A stretch of 64,000 bases of DNA from a virus. Each line of letters begins with the position of its first letter. The first letter of the stretch is position 1. Shown piece by piece: positions 16,232 to 26,060 of this stretch. The position numbers and the translations under genes are program-made. A model generated the notes under the pieces. That model did no database searches, was not told the origin of the DNA, and saw only the letters and a program-made list of their open reading frames with translations. The stretch lies in the IMG/VR virus record IMGVR_UViG_3300037189_012019, positions 1-64,000 of that record. The stretch is one strand, 5' to 3'.

Positions 16232-16570
16232 ATGTTTACAGCAACAAATGCCAGAACACAAACTATAACGAGCGTAGCAACCGAAACAGAAATTGCATTG
16301 TTAAATCTTAACATTCTTTCTGCCGTTTCTGCTGGCAATGTAACAGTTACAGTAAACAAAACATCAAATACATTTCTAAATGGCAATACTGTGGTCGGAA
16401 CACCAATGACACTGGCTACACAATATTATACAGCTTGGCAGACAAGCACCGCCAACGCACTTGCCACTGGACAGATGCAATCAGTTATTGACAACTTTGC
16501 TAAATTGGGGTATACTATCAGTCGTATATCAACTGATGGGACAAATATCTCTTGGCAAATATCCTGGTAA
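16232..16570 (+). CDS. Small hypothetical structural-type protein
   Basis: 112 residues, Thr/Ser/Asn/Val-rich beta-type N-terminus and a helical segment (TANALATGQMQSVIDNFAKLGY). It resembles small uncharacterised virion proteins in composition. Driven by its own late promoter; its last 19 nt overlap the next gene. Confidence 0.5.
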   Translation: MFTATNARTQTITSVATETEIALLNLNILSAVSAGNVTVTVNKTSNTFLNGNTVVGTPMTLATQYYTAWQTSTANALATGQMQSVIDNFAKLGYTISRISTDGTNISWQISW

Positions 16571-17253
16571 AGCACAATCCACAATATAATTACACTGAAA
16601 TTAAACGAAAAGAAACAGAACAAGGTCGTAGATACCTGACACCAAGTGGTGATGTTGTTCCTTCTGTAACCACTATTCTTGACAAAACAAAGCCAAAAGA
16701 AAAAGTTCAAGCATTAAATGAATGGCGTAAGCGTGTTGGTGTCCAAAAAGCACAAGCTATTACCACAGAAGCTGCTGGACGTGGAACCAGTATGCATAAA
16801 CAACTTGAAAATTGGTTGGAACATGGTGAATTAAAAACAGGTAGTAATGCTGTTCATCAAGAAAGTGCTAAAATGGCAAATACTATTATTAATGAATATC
16901 TTAAAGGACAACTCCAAGAATTTTGGGGTATGGAAACTGCACTATATTATCCACAGCTTTATGCTGGCACTACTGACCTTGTTGGTGTTTATAATGGTAA
17001 ACCAAGTATTATAGACTATAAACAAACCAATAAACCTAAAAAAACTGAATGGATTCATGATTATTTTATTCAAGGTGCCGCTTATGCTGCTGCTCATAAT
17101 GAAATATTTGGCACAGATATCAAACAAATTGTTATCTTAATGTGTAGTAAGAACTGTGAACCACAACGTTGGATCATTACTGGTGACGATTTTGATCAGT
17201 GGACTGCAACTTGGTGGGATAGAGTTTGGCAGTTCTATGCGGAGAACTCATAA
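16552..17253 (+). CDS. PD-(D/E)XK exonuclease (RecB/MGME1-like)
   Basis: 233 residues with the nuclease core: GRGTSMHKQLE (helix with conserved His), an acidic segment YAGTTDLVGVYNGKPSIIDYKQ (GxxD, then DYKQ as the (D/E)xK element) and a distal QGAAYAAAH helix. This matches RecB-like/MGME1-type single-strand exonucleases known in T4-like phages. It likely processes DNA ends in recombination or packaging. TTG 16552 is the apparent start, overlapping the previous gene. Confidence 0.75.
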   Translation: MANILVKHNPQYNYTEIKRKETEQGRRYLTPSGDVVPSVTTILDKTKPKEKVQALNEWRKRVGVQKAQAITTEAAGRGTSMHKQLENWLEHGELKTGSNAVHQESAKMANTIINEYLKGQLQEFWGMETALYYPQLYAGTTDLVGVYNGKPSIIDYKQTNKPKKTEWIHDYFIQGAAYAAAHNEIFGTDIKQIVILMCSKNCEPQRWIITGDDFDQWTATWWDRVWQFYAENS

Positions 17254-17256
17254 ATA
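17250..17256 (+). promoter_or_regulatory. T4-type late promoter (tail spike)
   Basis: ATAAATA; predicted +1 near 17262. It overlaps the 5' arm of an inverted repeat (TATCTCT 17255-17261 / AGAGATA 17270-17276) whose 3' arm carries the GAGAG ribosome-binding site of the spike gene, so read-through transcripts could mask that site. Confidence 0.55.
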
Positions 17257-17276
17257 TCTCTATAAAATGAGAGATA
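17255..17276 (+). repeat. Inverted repeat masking tail-spike RBS
   Basis: TATCTCT and AGAGATA with an 8-nt loop. Only read-through RNA contains both arms; RNA starting near 17262 lacks the 5' arm. Confidence 0.5.
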
Positions 17277-17279
17277 CTA

Positions 17280-20200
17280 ATGAGCATTGTCCAAATCTCA
17301 AGAATACAACATCGTAGCGGAATTTTTGAAAATTTACCACAACTTGCAAAGGCAGAAATAGGTTATGCTGTCGATGAACGCCGCCTTTTTATTGGTAACG
17401 GTCTTGTAAGTGATGGTGCGCCACAAACTGGTAATACAGAAATTCTCACTGAATACAGTGACATCCTTAATTTAGCAAATTTATATGATTTTAAAAACAG
17501 TGATGCTGGTTATAATCCACAAACTGGTAATGCACGTGCAGTTTATGAAGCAATTGCGTCTAATGGTTCAGTATATGTTGTAGTTGGTAGTAATGGAAAT
17601 ATTTTAACAAGCACTGATGGTTCTACATGGAATAGCACTATAAGTGGAACTACACAAAATCTTCTTGATGTTGCATATGGTGGTGGATATTTCGTAGCAG
17701 TTGGTGCTAATGGAACAGTGCTTTATAGTTCAAATGGAACAGTATGGCAAGCAAGCGGTGCAGTTTCATATACAAATATCAACGCAATTGTTTATGCAAG
17801 TAGTAAGTTTGTTCTCGTTACTGCTCTTGGTGAAGTTTATACAAGTAATAATGGTGTTACTTGGAGTAGTCAAACAACAGGCACAACTGATGCACTTTAT
17901 AGCATAGCATACGGTAACAGTATATTTGTTGCTGGTGGCGCAAATGGAACAATCATAACAAGTCCAGATGCTATCACTTGGACTGTCACAACTGTTGGTT
18001 TTTATGATGTTTTAGGTTTGCGTTATATTACTAATACTGCTGGCAATTCTTTTGTTGCAACATGTGAAAATAATAAAGTTTATGTAAGCACTGATGGTTC
18101 AACTTGGACTCGTAGTCTTGTTGATGGGTTGGTAAGTGTTACAAATGATGGAACAAATGTTTGGTCACTTACAAGTTGGGGCGATGTTTATAAAAACACA
18201 ACTGGAACAACTTTAAGTAGTGTCACAACTGTTGCAAGTGCTATTGAAAATTTCAAATATATCTATCACAATGGTGCTGGCTTATTCACAGTTTTAACTG
18301 GTAGTGGTGGAATCTATACCAGTGGAACAGGTGCTACGTGGACAGCAAGAACAAGTGGTGTATCTACAAGTCTTAATGCAGTTTGGTTTGATGGAACCAC
18401 TTGGGTTGTAGTAGGTGATAGTGGTGTAATTTTAACAAGTACAACTGGAACTACATTTACCGCACAAACAAGTGGAACTACACAAAATCTACTTGGTATT
18501 ACAAAATTAAGCACTACAACATGGATAGCTGTAGGTGCTAACGGAACAATACTAACAAGTCCAAATGCCGTAACTTGGACTGCACGTAGTAGTGGCACAA
18601 GCGTTGAATTGCGTAGCGTAGCTGTTGCCGATTTAGGTGGTGGCACATTCAAGGCTATTGCAGTTGGTGCAAGTGGTGTTGGTGTAAGCAGTGCAGACGG
18701 CACAACTTGGAGTAGTGCTATTGCAAATAGTGCAACTGATCCAACTGGTGCTACTGTTTCATTGAGCGATTTGAATAGCGTAAGATATTATACATTTACA
18801 CCACCAGGTGGGACATCAACAAATTATTGGATTGTTACTGGTGATCATGGTGTTATAGCTACGAGTACAAATGGAACCAGTTGGTTTACAAAAACAACCA
18901 CTACAACTGCTAATTTTACAGGTTCTACTTATATTGGAACATATTTTTATGTAAGTGGTGACACAAGTCTAACATATCTCAAATCACAAGATGCAGTAAC
19001 TTGGACCTATTCAAGTATCTATTTTGGTAGTAGTGCATTAGCACCAGATTTATATGATATTGCTGATAATAACACAACTAATGTTATCGGTGGACAATAT
19101 GGTTTCTTTTATTACAGCACAAGCCAATACAATTATTTTAGAAAAGAAACACAATCAGTAACTTATAGCAATCGTGGTATGGGTTATATTGGTAGCACCT
19201 ATTATGCTATTGGTGATGACGGTCATATCAGTACAAGTCTTGACGCACAAACTTGGACTACACAAAGTTTAAGTTATGGTGGAACAATTACACAACGTTC
19301 TTTACAGAAAAAACTTGATGATTTCGTAAGTGTTAAAGATTTTGGTGCAAAAGGTGATGGTGTTACTGATGACACAGAAGCCATTAACCGTGCAATGTAT
19401 GAACTATATTGCAGAACTTCAAGTCTTGCTGCACATAAAGTTTTATGGTTTCCAGCAGGTAATTATATAGTAAGCGGTAGTATTAATGTTCCAAGTCGTG
19501 CAAGATTACGTGGTGAAGGAACTTATAATACACAAATTACACAAACAGCAAATCCTTACATATATCCATATACTACTTGGGTAATGTATACCGCTGATGA
19601 CCTACAACAAATTCAAAATCTAATTGGTTTGAATGGTGCAGCATTACCTACAGATATTACAATTAGTGATATGACACTGCAAAGTCTTAATGATGGTATT
19701 GTTATTGACAGTGCAACACGTGTTACATTAGACAATATTCGCTTCCAAGGACCAAACACAAGCACAGTTACTGTATTAACTGATCCAGTAAATGGTAGCA
19801 CAACTGCTGGTGTAAAATTATTGGGTCGTGCTCTTGCATATGCAAGTGATGTTAATATTATAGATTGTTTATTCAATGGATTCCATACAGGTGTTTATTT
19901 GCCAAGTAGTCAATATACAAGTAATGGTTTAATAGATAGTTGCACATTCAGTAATCTTTATCATGGTTTGTATTTTGTTGGAACAAGTGCTATTGGTTTT
20001 ACTATAAGCAACAGCACAATGGACTTAATTTATAATAGTGGTTGTTATATGACAAACAGCACTAATTTCTTAAGTTTAAGTAATTATTACCGTGATGTAG
20101 GTAACAAAAGCACTGGTGTTGCAAACCCATTTTATGTAATCATATATTTTGACACTACTATTAGTGGTTGTGCAAGTATTGGTGATAGTTTTGATAGAAC

Positions 20201-20612
20201 AGAAGCACAGGCAAGCACAAGCACTGGTATACCATATGTAAGTGAAGTTGAACAAGCTGTTGAATGGGTATATTCTTACGGTCTGCGTATGGGAACAATC
20301 AATTACCAACGTGGTAGAACTTTAGCATTAGCAAATAATACAACTGCGGCTCTTGTAACTGGATTAAATGAATTTGGTGAAAACTTTGGATTTGAGTTCC
20401 AATATACAATTACAAGAGGCAGTAATGTTTGCACTGGACTTGCTAAATTTACATTGACTTCTGGTGGTTTATATAGTATAGAAGATGATAGGACATTCAG
20501 TAGTGATGTTGGTGTTACATTTGGTTATAATGGCACTGATGTAACATACACTACCGATTCAACAGGTACGGGTCTTATCAACTATGCTATTAGATACTTC
20601 GATATGTTCTAA
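17280..20612 (+). CDS. Tail spike: Mtd-like N-terminus, beta-propeller repeats, pectate-lyase-type helix
   Basis: 1110 residues. The N-terminus (ISRIQHRSGIFENLPQLA, ERRLFIGNG) matches the attachment module of Mtd-like tropism proteins. From about residue 80 to 660 there are many repeats of about 40-45 residues of the type 'fvavGanGtIltSpdgvtWt', as in Ycf48/BNR-type propellers. From about residue 685, VKDFGAKGDGVTDDTEAINRA starts a pectate_lyase_3-type right-handed beta-helix running to the C-terminus. It probably binds and may cleave host surface polysaccharide as the receptor-binding spike. The propeller-plus-helix combination is unusual. Late promoter at 17250. Confidence 0.8.
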   Translation: MSIVQISRIQHRSGIFENLPQLAKAEIGYAVDERRLFIGNGLVSDGAPQTGNTEILTEYSDILNLANLYDFKNSDAGYNPQTGNARAVYEAIASNGSVYVVVGSNGNILTSTDGSTWNSTISGTTQNLLDVAYGGGYFVAVGANGTVLYSSNGTVWQASGAVSYTNINAIVYASSKFVLVTALGEVYTSNNGVTWSSQTTGTTDALYSIAYGNSIFVAGGANGTIITSPDAITWTVTTVGFYDVLGLRYITNTAGNSFVATCENNKVYVSTDGSTWTRSLVDGLVSVTNDGTNVWSLTSWGDVYKNTTGTTLSSVTTVASAIENFKYIYHNGAGLFTVLTGSGGIYTSGTGATWTARTSGVSTSLNAVWFDGTTWVVVGDSGVILTSTTGTTFTAQTSGTTQNLLGITKLSTTTWIAVGANGTILTSPNAVTWTARSSGTSVELRSVAVADLGGGTFKAIAVGASGVGVSSADGTTWSSAIANSATDPTGATVSLSDLNSVRYYTFTPPGGTSTNYWIVTGDHGVIATSTNGTSWFTKTTTTTANFTGSTYIGTYFYVSGDTSLTYLKSQDAVTWTYSSIYFGSSALAPDLYDIADNNTTNVIGGQYGFFYYSTSQYNYFRKETQSVTYSNRGMGYIGSTYYAIGDDGHISTSLDAQTWTTQSLSYGGTITQRSLQKKLDDFVSVKDFGAKGDGVTDDTEAINRAMYELYCRTSSLAAHKVLWFPAGNYIVSGSINVPSRARLRGEGTYNTQITQTANPYIYPYTTWVMYTADDLQQIQNLIGLNGAALPTDITISDMTLQSLNDGIVIDSATRVTLDNIRFQGPNTSTVTVLTDPVNGSTTAGVKLLGRALAYASDVNIIDCLFNGFHTGVYLPSSQYTSNGLIDSCTFSNLYHGLYFVGTSAIGFTISNSTMDLIYNSGCYMTNSTNFLSLSNYYRDVGNKSTGVANPFYVIIYFDTTISGCASIGDSFDRTEAQASTSTGIPYVSEVEQAVEWVYSYGLRMGTINYQRGRTLALANNTTAALVTGLNEFGENFGFEFQYTITRGSNVCTGLAKFTLTSGGLYSIEDDRTFSSDVGVTFGYNGTDVTYTTDSTGTGLINYAIRYFDMF

Positions 20613-21042
20613 ATGGATTACGCCAAGAACCCATGAAAACATACTACAATGGCGTGATTTTAGGCGCAATATAGACAAAGATCACTTGCGTCTTGTTGCC
20701 ACAGCATGGCAGAATTGCAAATTAACTGACCCTTATCTTGAATTTGATGATTGTCGTCATTGGCCTGACCCGTGGACACTTATAAGCAGTGGTTTATATG
20801 ACGATACTGCACGTGCTTTGGGTATTTTTTACACTTTATACTTTACTTCTTATTCACAAAAGGATAGTATGGTAATAGAGGTTTATCGTGACCGCAAAAA
20901 ACATGAATACCTTAATTTAGTCAGGTGCGAGGGTGGATTATATACGCTGAATTACCAGGATGGAGTGGTTGTAAATAACCTATCAATCAGTCCAACCGCA
21001 GAACTGATTAATACTGTAAACGCAAAACAATTAAAAATATAG
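20584..21042 (+). CDS. Hypothetical protein
   Basis: 152 residues, Trp/Asp-rich (CRHWPDPWTLI), overlapping the end of the tail spike by 29 nt and ending 8 nt before nrdA. It has no recognised motif. The overlap suggests translation coupled to the spike, yet position also joins it to the nrd group. Confidence 0.5.
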   Translation: MLLDTSICSKWITPRTHENILQWRDFRRNIDKDHLRLVATAWQNCKLTDPYLEFDDCRHWPDPWTLISSGLYDDTARALGIFYTLYFTSYSQKDSMVIEVYRDRKKHEYLNLVRCEGGLYTLNYQDGVVVNNLSISPTAELINTVNAKQLKI

Positions 21043-21050
21043 GAAATCAA

Positions 21051-23363
21051 ATGGCGATTAATGTTACTAAACGTGATGGTCGTAAAGAACCATTGAATAT
21101 TGATAAACTTCACAAAGTAGTATTCTGGGCAACAGAAAATATCAACAACGTAAGTGCAAGTGAACTAGAACTACGAAGTCAGATTCAATTTTATAATAAC
21201 ATTAAAACCAGTGAAATTCAAGAAACTATGATTAAGGCTGCTGCTGATCTTATCAGTGAAGATGCGCCTAATTACCAATATGTCGCAGGTCGTCTTGTAA
21301 ATTATCACCTACGCAAAGAAGTATATGGTGACTATCATCCGTGGGCATTGATTGATATTATTAAAAAGAATATAGCAAGTGGATTTTATGATCCTGCACT
21401 ATTAACAGATTATACCGAAGAAGAATGGGCAACTATTAATAAGTTTGTTGACCATGAACGTGATTGCAGTCTTGCTTATGTTGCAATGGAACAGCTACGT
21501 GGCAAGTATCTTGTGCAGAACCGTGTAACTGGTCAAATTATGGAAACGCCACAAGTTGCATATGCACTTATTGCTGCAACACTATTCTCAAAGTATCCAA
21601 AAGAAACTCGTTTACGTTATGTTAGGGACTATTATGATGCTATTAGTAAGCATGATATTAGTTTACCTACTCCTGTGATGGCTGGTGTCCGCACACCACA
21701 ACGTCAGTTTAGTAGCTGTGTATTAATTGAAACTGACGATAGTCTAGACAGCATCAATGCAACAAGTAGTGCCATTGTCAAGTATGTAAGTCAAAAGGCA
21801 GGCATTGGGATTGGTGCTGGGGCTATCCGTGCTATTGGTTCTCCAATTCGTAAAGGTGACGCCAGCCACACAGGTTTAATTCCATTTTATAAGCATTTCC
21901 AAACTGCTGTTCGTAGCTGTTCACAAGGTGGTGTTCGCAACGGTGCGGCTACACTTTACTATCCACTATGGCATTATGAAGTAGAAGATTTATTAGTTCT
22001 TAAAAATAATAAGGGAACAGAAGATAATCGTGTTCGCCATATGGATTATGGTGTGCAATTTAACAAGTTAATGTATGAGCGTCTTCTCCAAGGTGGGGAC
22101 ATCACTTGTTTTAGTCCAAGTGATGTTCCAGGCTTATACGATGCTTTCTTCCAAGACCAAGACAAGTTTAAACAACTTTATGAGGCTGCTGAAAAAAACA
22201 GTAAGATTCGTAAGAAAACTTATAAAGCTATTGACTTGTTTAGTATGTTTATGGAAGAACGCAAGAATACAGGTCGCATTTATCTTATGAATGTTGACCA
22301 TGCCAATAGCCATGGTGCATTTATTGAAAGTGTCGCACCTGTTAAGCAAAGCAATCTTTGTGCTGAAATTGCATTACCAACAAAACCACTTAAGCATATC
22401 TTTGATGAAGAAGGTGAAATCTCACTTTGCACATTAAGTGCTATTAACTGGGGAAATGTAAAAGAACCAAAAGACTTTGAAAAGATGTGTGACCTTGCTG
22501 TTCGTGGTCTTGATGAATTGCTTGACTACCAAAAATATCCTGTTTTGGCGGCACAGCTTTCAACAATGAATCGTCGCCCATTGGGTATTGGTATTATTAA
22601 CTTTGCATATTTCCTCGCCAAGAATGACTTATCATACAGCGATCCATTAGCATTGCCACTTGTTGATGAATATGCAGAAGCATGGAGTTACTATCTCATC
22701 AAAGCAAGTAACCAACTTGCTATTGAAAAAGGTGCATGTCCAAAGAGTAATGAAACAAAATATGGCAACGGTATTCTACCTATTGACACATATAAGCGTG
22801 AAGTTGATGAACTTGTTGGACCAGTGTTTACAATGGATTGGGAATCACTTCGTGCAAGTCTTAAAGAACATGGTATCCGTAATTCAACTCTTATGGCTCT
22901 TATGCCAGCAGAAACAAGCGCACAGGTTGCTAATGCTACAAACGGCATTGAACCACCACGTAGCCTTATAAGTGTCAAGCAAAGTAAGCATGGCGTATTA
23001 AAGCAAGTTGTTCCAGAGTTTCGTAAACTTAAGAACAAGTATGAATTGCTTTGGGACCAAAAGTCACCAGAGGGTTATTTGAAGATTGTTGCTATCCTAC
23101 AAAAGTATATTGACCAAAGTATTTCAACCAATACATCATATAATCCAACATTCTACGAAGATGAAAAGATTCCAATGAGTGTTATGATTGGTCATCTGCT
23201 ACTTTGCTACAAATATGGTATTAAAACCCTATATTATTTCAATACCTATGATGGTCAAGGTGAAGTTGATGTCAGCAAGTTTGTTGAACAAAAACAAGAT
23301 TTTGAAGTTAAAAACTTACAACTACTTGATGACCAAGATGCTTGTGAAAGTTGCACGATTTAA
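21051..23363 (+). CDS. nrdA: Ribonucleotide reductase class Ia, alpha subunit
   Basis: 770 residues. An N-terminal ATP-cone (KRDGRKEPLNIDKLHK) precedes the catalytic barrel with SSCVLIE (first redox Cys), NLCAEIALP (N-x-C-x-E radical site), SLCTLSAINWG (second redox Cys) and the C-terminal CESC pair that is re-reduced by glutaredoxin. The enzyme makes dNDPs from NDPs for phage DNA synthesis with NrdB (23412) and the glutaredoxin at 26057. Ribosome-binding site AGGAA lies 5 nt before the ATG. Confidence 0.95.
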   Translation: MAINVTKRDGRKEPLNIDKLHKVVFWATENINNVSASELELRSQIQFYNNIKTSEIQETMIKAAADLISEDAPNYQYVAGRLVNYHLRKEVYGDYHPWALIDIIKKNIASGFYDPALLTDYTEEEWATINKFVDHERDCSLAYVAMEQLRGKYLVQNRVTGQIMETPQVAYALIAATLFSKYPKETRLRYVRDYYDAISKHDISLPTPVMAGVRTPQRQFSSCVLIETDDSLDSINATSSAIVKYVSQKAGIGIGAGAIRAIGSPIRKGDASHTGLIPFYKHFQTAVRSCSQGGVRNGAATLYYPLWHYEVEDLLVLKNNKGTEDNRVRHMDYGVQFNKLMYERLLQGGDITCFSPSDVPGLYDAFFQDQDKFKQLYEAAEKNSKIRKKTYKAIDLFSMFMEERKNTGRIYLMNVDHANSHGAFIESVAPVKQSNLCAEIALPTKPLKHIFDEEGEISLCTLSAINWGNVKEPKDFEKMCDLAVRGLDELLDYQKYPVLAAQLSTMNRRPLGIGIINFAYFLAKNDLSYSDPLALPLVDEYAEAWSYYLIKASNQLAIEKGACPKSNETKYGNGILPIDTYKREVDELVGPVFTMDWESLRASLKEHGIRNSTLMALMPAETSAQVANATNGIEPPRSLISVKQSKHGVLKQVVPEFRKLKNKYELLWDQKSPEGYLKIVAILQKYIDQSISTNTSYNPTFYEDEKIPMSVMIGHLLLCYKYGIKTLYYFNTYDGQGEVDVSKFVEQKQDFEVKNLQLLDDQDACESCTI

Positions 23364-23364
23364 T

Positions 23365-23393
23365 TTGTGCAACTGACATAATTTTGTTATAAT
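23365..23393 (+). promoter_or_regulatory. Sigma70-like promoter (nrdB)
   Basis: TTGTGC, 17-nt spacer, perfect TATAAT (23388-23393). Predicted leader of about 12 nt with AAAGAGG before ATG 23412. Confidence 0.6.
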
Positions 23394-23411
23394 TATTTTA
23401 AAGAGGTTGTT

Positions 23412-24509
23412 ATGAGTACAGTATTTGACGCAAATGATAAGAGTGATCACACAAAGGCTTTGGCATTTTTAGACCCAAATGGTGGTGTAAGTATCCAACG
23501 ATATGATACACTAAAGTATAAACAGTTTGAAAAACTTACCGAAAAACAATTATCATTCTTTTGGTTACCACAAGAAGTAGATATTTTGCGTGATGCTAAA
23601 GATTTCAAAGATTTGACAGCAAGTGAGCAACATATCTTTACAAGTAATCTTAAACGCCAGATTCTGCTTGATTCTGTGCAAGGTCGTGCACCAGCAGTAG
23701 CATTTGGTCCTATTTGTTCACTTCCAGAATTAGAAACTTGGATTACAACATGGACATTTAGTGAAACTATTCACTCTCGTTCTTATACACATATCATCCG
23801 CAATGTGTATGCTAACCCATCAAAAGTATTTGATGAGATGATGGATATTCAAGAGATTGTTGATTGTGCTGGTGATATTACAGAACTTTATGACAAACTA
23901 ATTGATTTGAATAATAATCATGCTCTTGGACATCAAACAAATTCATATGAACATAAGAAAGCATTATGGCTTGCACTTATGAGTGTGAACATTCTTGAAG
24001 GTGTTCGTTTCTATGTGTCATTCGCTTGTAGTTGGGCATTTGCTGAATTGAAGAAGATGGAAGGCAATGCCAAGATTATCAAATTCATTGCACGTGATGA
24101 AAATCTACATCTTGCTGGCACACAGTCACTGTTGAAGATTCTTCCAAAAGATGATCCAGATTATGAAAAGATTGAAGTAGAATGTCGTGAACAAGCTATC
24201 AAGTTGTTTGATGATGCAGTCCAACAAGAAAAGGCATGGGCACAATACTTGTTCAAAGATGGTAGTATGATTGGTCTTAACTATCAACTACTTGCAGAAT
24301 ATGTTGAGTTTATTGCTAATAAACGTATGCAAGCAGTTGGTCTTGGTCAGCCATATGTTACAAAGAATAATCCGCTACCTTGGACACAAAAGTGGATTGC
24401 TGGTGCAGAAGTGCAGGTGGCTCCCCAACAAGTGCAGGTGAGTTCGTATGTCATTGGTGGTGTTAAACAAGACATTGACAAGAATACTTTCAATGGATTT
24501 AGTCTTTGA
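23412..24509 (+). CDS. nrdB: Ribonucleotide reductase class Ia, beta subunit
   Basis: 365 residues. The diiron/tyrosyl centre is intact: DAKDF (Asp ligand), FSETIHSRSYTHI (Glu, His and radical Tyr), EGVRFYVSFAC and ARDENLHL (further Glu/His ligands). Closely follows the class Ia NrdB pattern of E. coli. It has its own promoter in the 48-nt nrdA-nrdB gap, which can raise beta subunit synthesis. The end overlaps the next gene. Confidence 0.95.
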   Translation: MSTVFDANDKSDHTKALAFLDPNGGVSIQRYDTLKYKQFEKLTEKQLSFFWLPQEVDILRDAKDFKDLTASEQHIFTSNLKRQILLDSVQGRAPAVAFGPICSLPELETWITTWTFSETIHSRSYTHIIRNVYANPSKVFDEMMDIQEIVDCAGDITELYDKLIDLNNNHALGHQTNSYEHKKALWLALMSVNILEGVRFYVSFACSWAFAELKKMEGNAKIIKFIARDENLHLAGTQSLLKILPKDDPDYEKIEVECREQAIKLFDDAVQQEKAWAQYLFKDGSMIGLNYQLLAEYVEFIANKRMQAVGLGQPYVTKNNPLPWTQKWIAGAEVQVAPQQVQVSSYVIGGVKQDIDKNTFNGFSL

Positions 24510-25624
24510 TTTGGTTTATACCATCAACAACTGAAGTTGCTGATTTTGCCCGTAATATTGGCTGTGATTGGTTGGGAAATATTCCAGTCACACCCGATGC
24601 CAGTTGTGAAGAAAATATATGCCATGCGAATGTAAAAAATTATATTCTTGGACACGGTGGTAAAAAAATACTTGGCTATTACTTTTTAGAAAGTGCGTGG
24701 GGATATCAGGCAATATTACATAGTGTATGGCAAGATATTGATGGAAACTTGATAGATATTACTCCATTTGCTGATAAAAGAAATACAAATGTATTTGCCA
24801 AATTAAAAAATAATATACAAAAATATACCACAAATAATATATATTCTCTATCTCTTGATAAATATAATCAGGAGATTGAAAATATGTATTATATATATGC
24901 TCTCATAGACCCAAGAAACAATATGCCTTTTTATATTGGCAAGGGAACTGGAAAAAGAGCACAAACACATCTTTGGGATATGTCAAGAAACGATAATATT
25001 CATAAAGAAAATAAGATTGATGCTATTAGAAAAGCAGGATTAGAACCACAAATTGAATATATTGCAGAAGATATTATTGATGAAGAACTTGCTTACAATA
25101 TGGAAGAAGATTTAATATTGCGATATGGTCGTAAGGGATATGAACCTTATGGTATTTTAACAAATATATGTTTAGAGGCAAGACCACCAAATCATAAGGG
25201 AAGAACTTATGAACAAATATATGGCAAAGAAGGTGCAGAAATCCAAAGAGCCAAACGTTCACAATTGCAGAAAGAACGAGGCGGTTATGGACCTAAAAAG
25301 CACAGTGAAGAAACTCGTGCAAAGTTTAGAGAACTCACTGCTGGCAGCAATAATCCAATGTATGGCAAGCATCATAGTCCAGAAACAATACAAAAAATTA
25401 AAGAAAATAGAATAATGCCGACTGGTGAAAACCATTATTTTAGCAACCATTGGAAACTTACATCCCCAACGGGTGAAGTATATCAACAGGTTGGAAATCT
25501 TAAAGGACTATGTAAAAAATTAAATTTAAGTTTTGCAACCATTCACGCCGCATATCTATATAATAGAATACCAAATCGTGGTAAAGCAAAAGACTGGAAG
25601 ATAGAAGTAATTAAAAATGACTAA
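24506..25624 (+). CDS. GIY-YIG homing endonuclease fused to a host-gene N-terminus
   Basis: 372 residues in two parts. Residues 1 to about 110 are a phage-type domain ending in HSVWQDIDGNLIDITPFAD, unlike an endonuclease. Residues about 130-230 form a GIY-YIG nuclease (YYIYALIDPRNNMPFYIGKGTGKRAQ), followed by NUMOD3-like DNA-binding motifs (GSNNPMYGKHHSPETIQKI) and a helical DNA-binding end. The likely event is insertion of a Seg-type mobile endonuclease into a small gene downstream of nrdB, leaving an in-frame chimera. The start is TTG 24506, overlapping the nrdB stop. Confidence 0.8.
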   Translation: MIWFIPSTTEVADFARNIGCDWLGNIPVTPDASCEENICHANVKNYILGHGGKKILGYYFLESAWGYQAILHSVWQDIDGNLIDITPFADKRNTNVFAKLKNNIQKYTTNNIYSLSLDKYNQEIENMYYIYALIDPRNNMPFYIGKGTGKRAQTHLWDMSRNDNIHKENKIDAIRKAGLEPQIEYIAEDIIDEELAYNMEEDLILRYGRKGYEPYGILTNICLEARPPNHKGRTYEQIYGKEGAEIQRAKRSQLQKERGGYGPKKHSEETRAKFRELTAGSNNPMYGKHHSPETIQKIKENRIMPTGENHYFSNHWKLTSPTGEVYQQVGNLKGLCKKLNLSFATIHAAYLYNRIPNRGKAKDWKIEVIKND

Positions 25625-26060
25625 CAATATAAAAAAGATAGGTTTCAGTTGCAGTTCATTTGATTTACTTCACGCAGGGCATGTAGCAATGTTGCGTGAG
25701 GCAAAAGATCATTGTGATTATCTTATCTGTGGATTGCAAGTTGATCCAACATTAGATCGTCCTACTAAAAACAAACCAGTGCAAACTGTTGTAGAACGTC
25801 ATGCACAACTTGCTGCAGTTCGTTATGTAGATGAAGTTATTCCATATGTAACAGAAGCAGATTTAGAAGATATTCTTGCAATGTATCCAATTAATGTGCG
25901 TATACTTGGTGAAGAATATCGTGACAAGGATTTTACTGGTCGTGATATTTGTAAAAAACGTGGCATAGAACTTTACTTTAATCGCAGAGAGCATAGATTT
26001 AGCACGACTGATTTACGTAATCGTGTGAGCGAAAGAAATAATATCAAGGAGACAAAATGA
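25617..26060 (+). CDS. Cytidylyltransferase-like nucleotidyltransferase (TagD/RfaE type)
   Basis: 147 residues with HAGH (HxGH nucleotide-binding motif, residues about 20-23), GLQVDPTLDR, and the distal FSTTDLRNR (like ISSTxIR). This is the pattern of glycerol-3-phosphate or ADP/CMP-sugar nucleotidyltransferases. It would activate a phosphorylated sugar or alcohol with CTP or ATP. Its frame begins in the 3' end of the GIY-YIG gene and overlaps the glutaredoxin start (ATGA). Confidence 0.8.
   Translation: MTNNIKKIGFSCSSFDLLHAGHVAMLREAKDHCDYLICGLQVDPTLDRPTKNKPVQTVVERHAQLAAVRYVDEVIPYVTEADLEDILAMYPINVRILGEEYRDKDFTGRDICKKRGIELYFNRREHRFSTTDLRNRVSERNNIKETK

Noticed and set aside
17520-19300. Tail-spike repeats as evidence of diversity-generating retroelement
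   Set aside because: The N-terminus is Mtd-like, but no template repeat or reverse transcriptase gene is in the window; the repeats are propeller blades.
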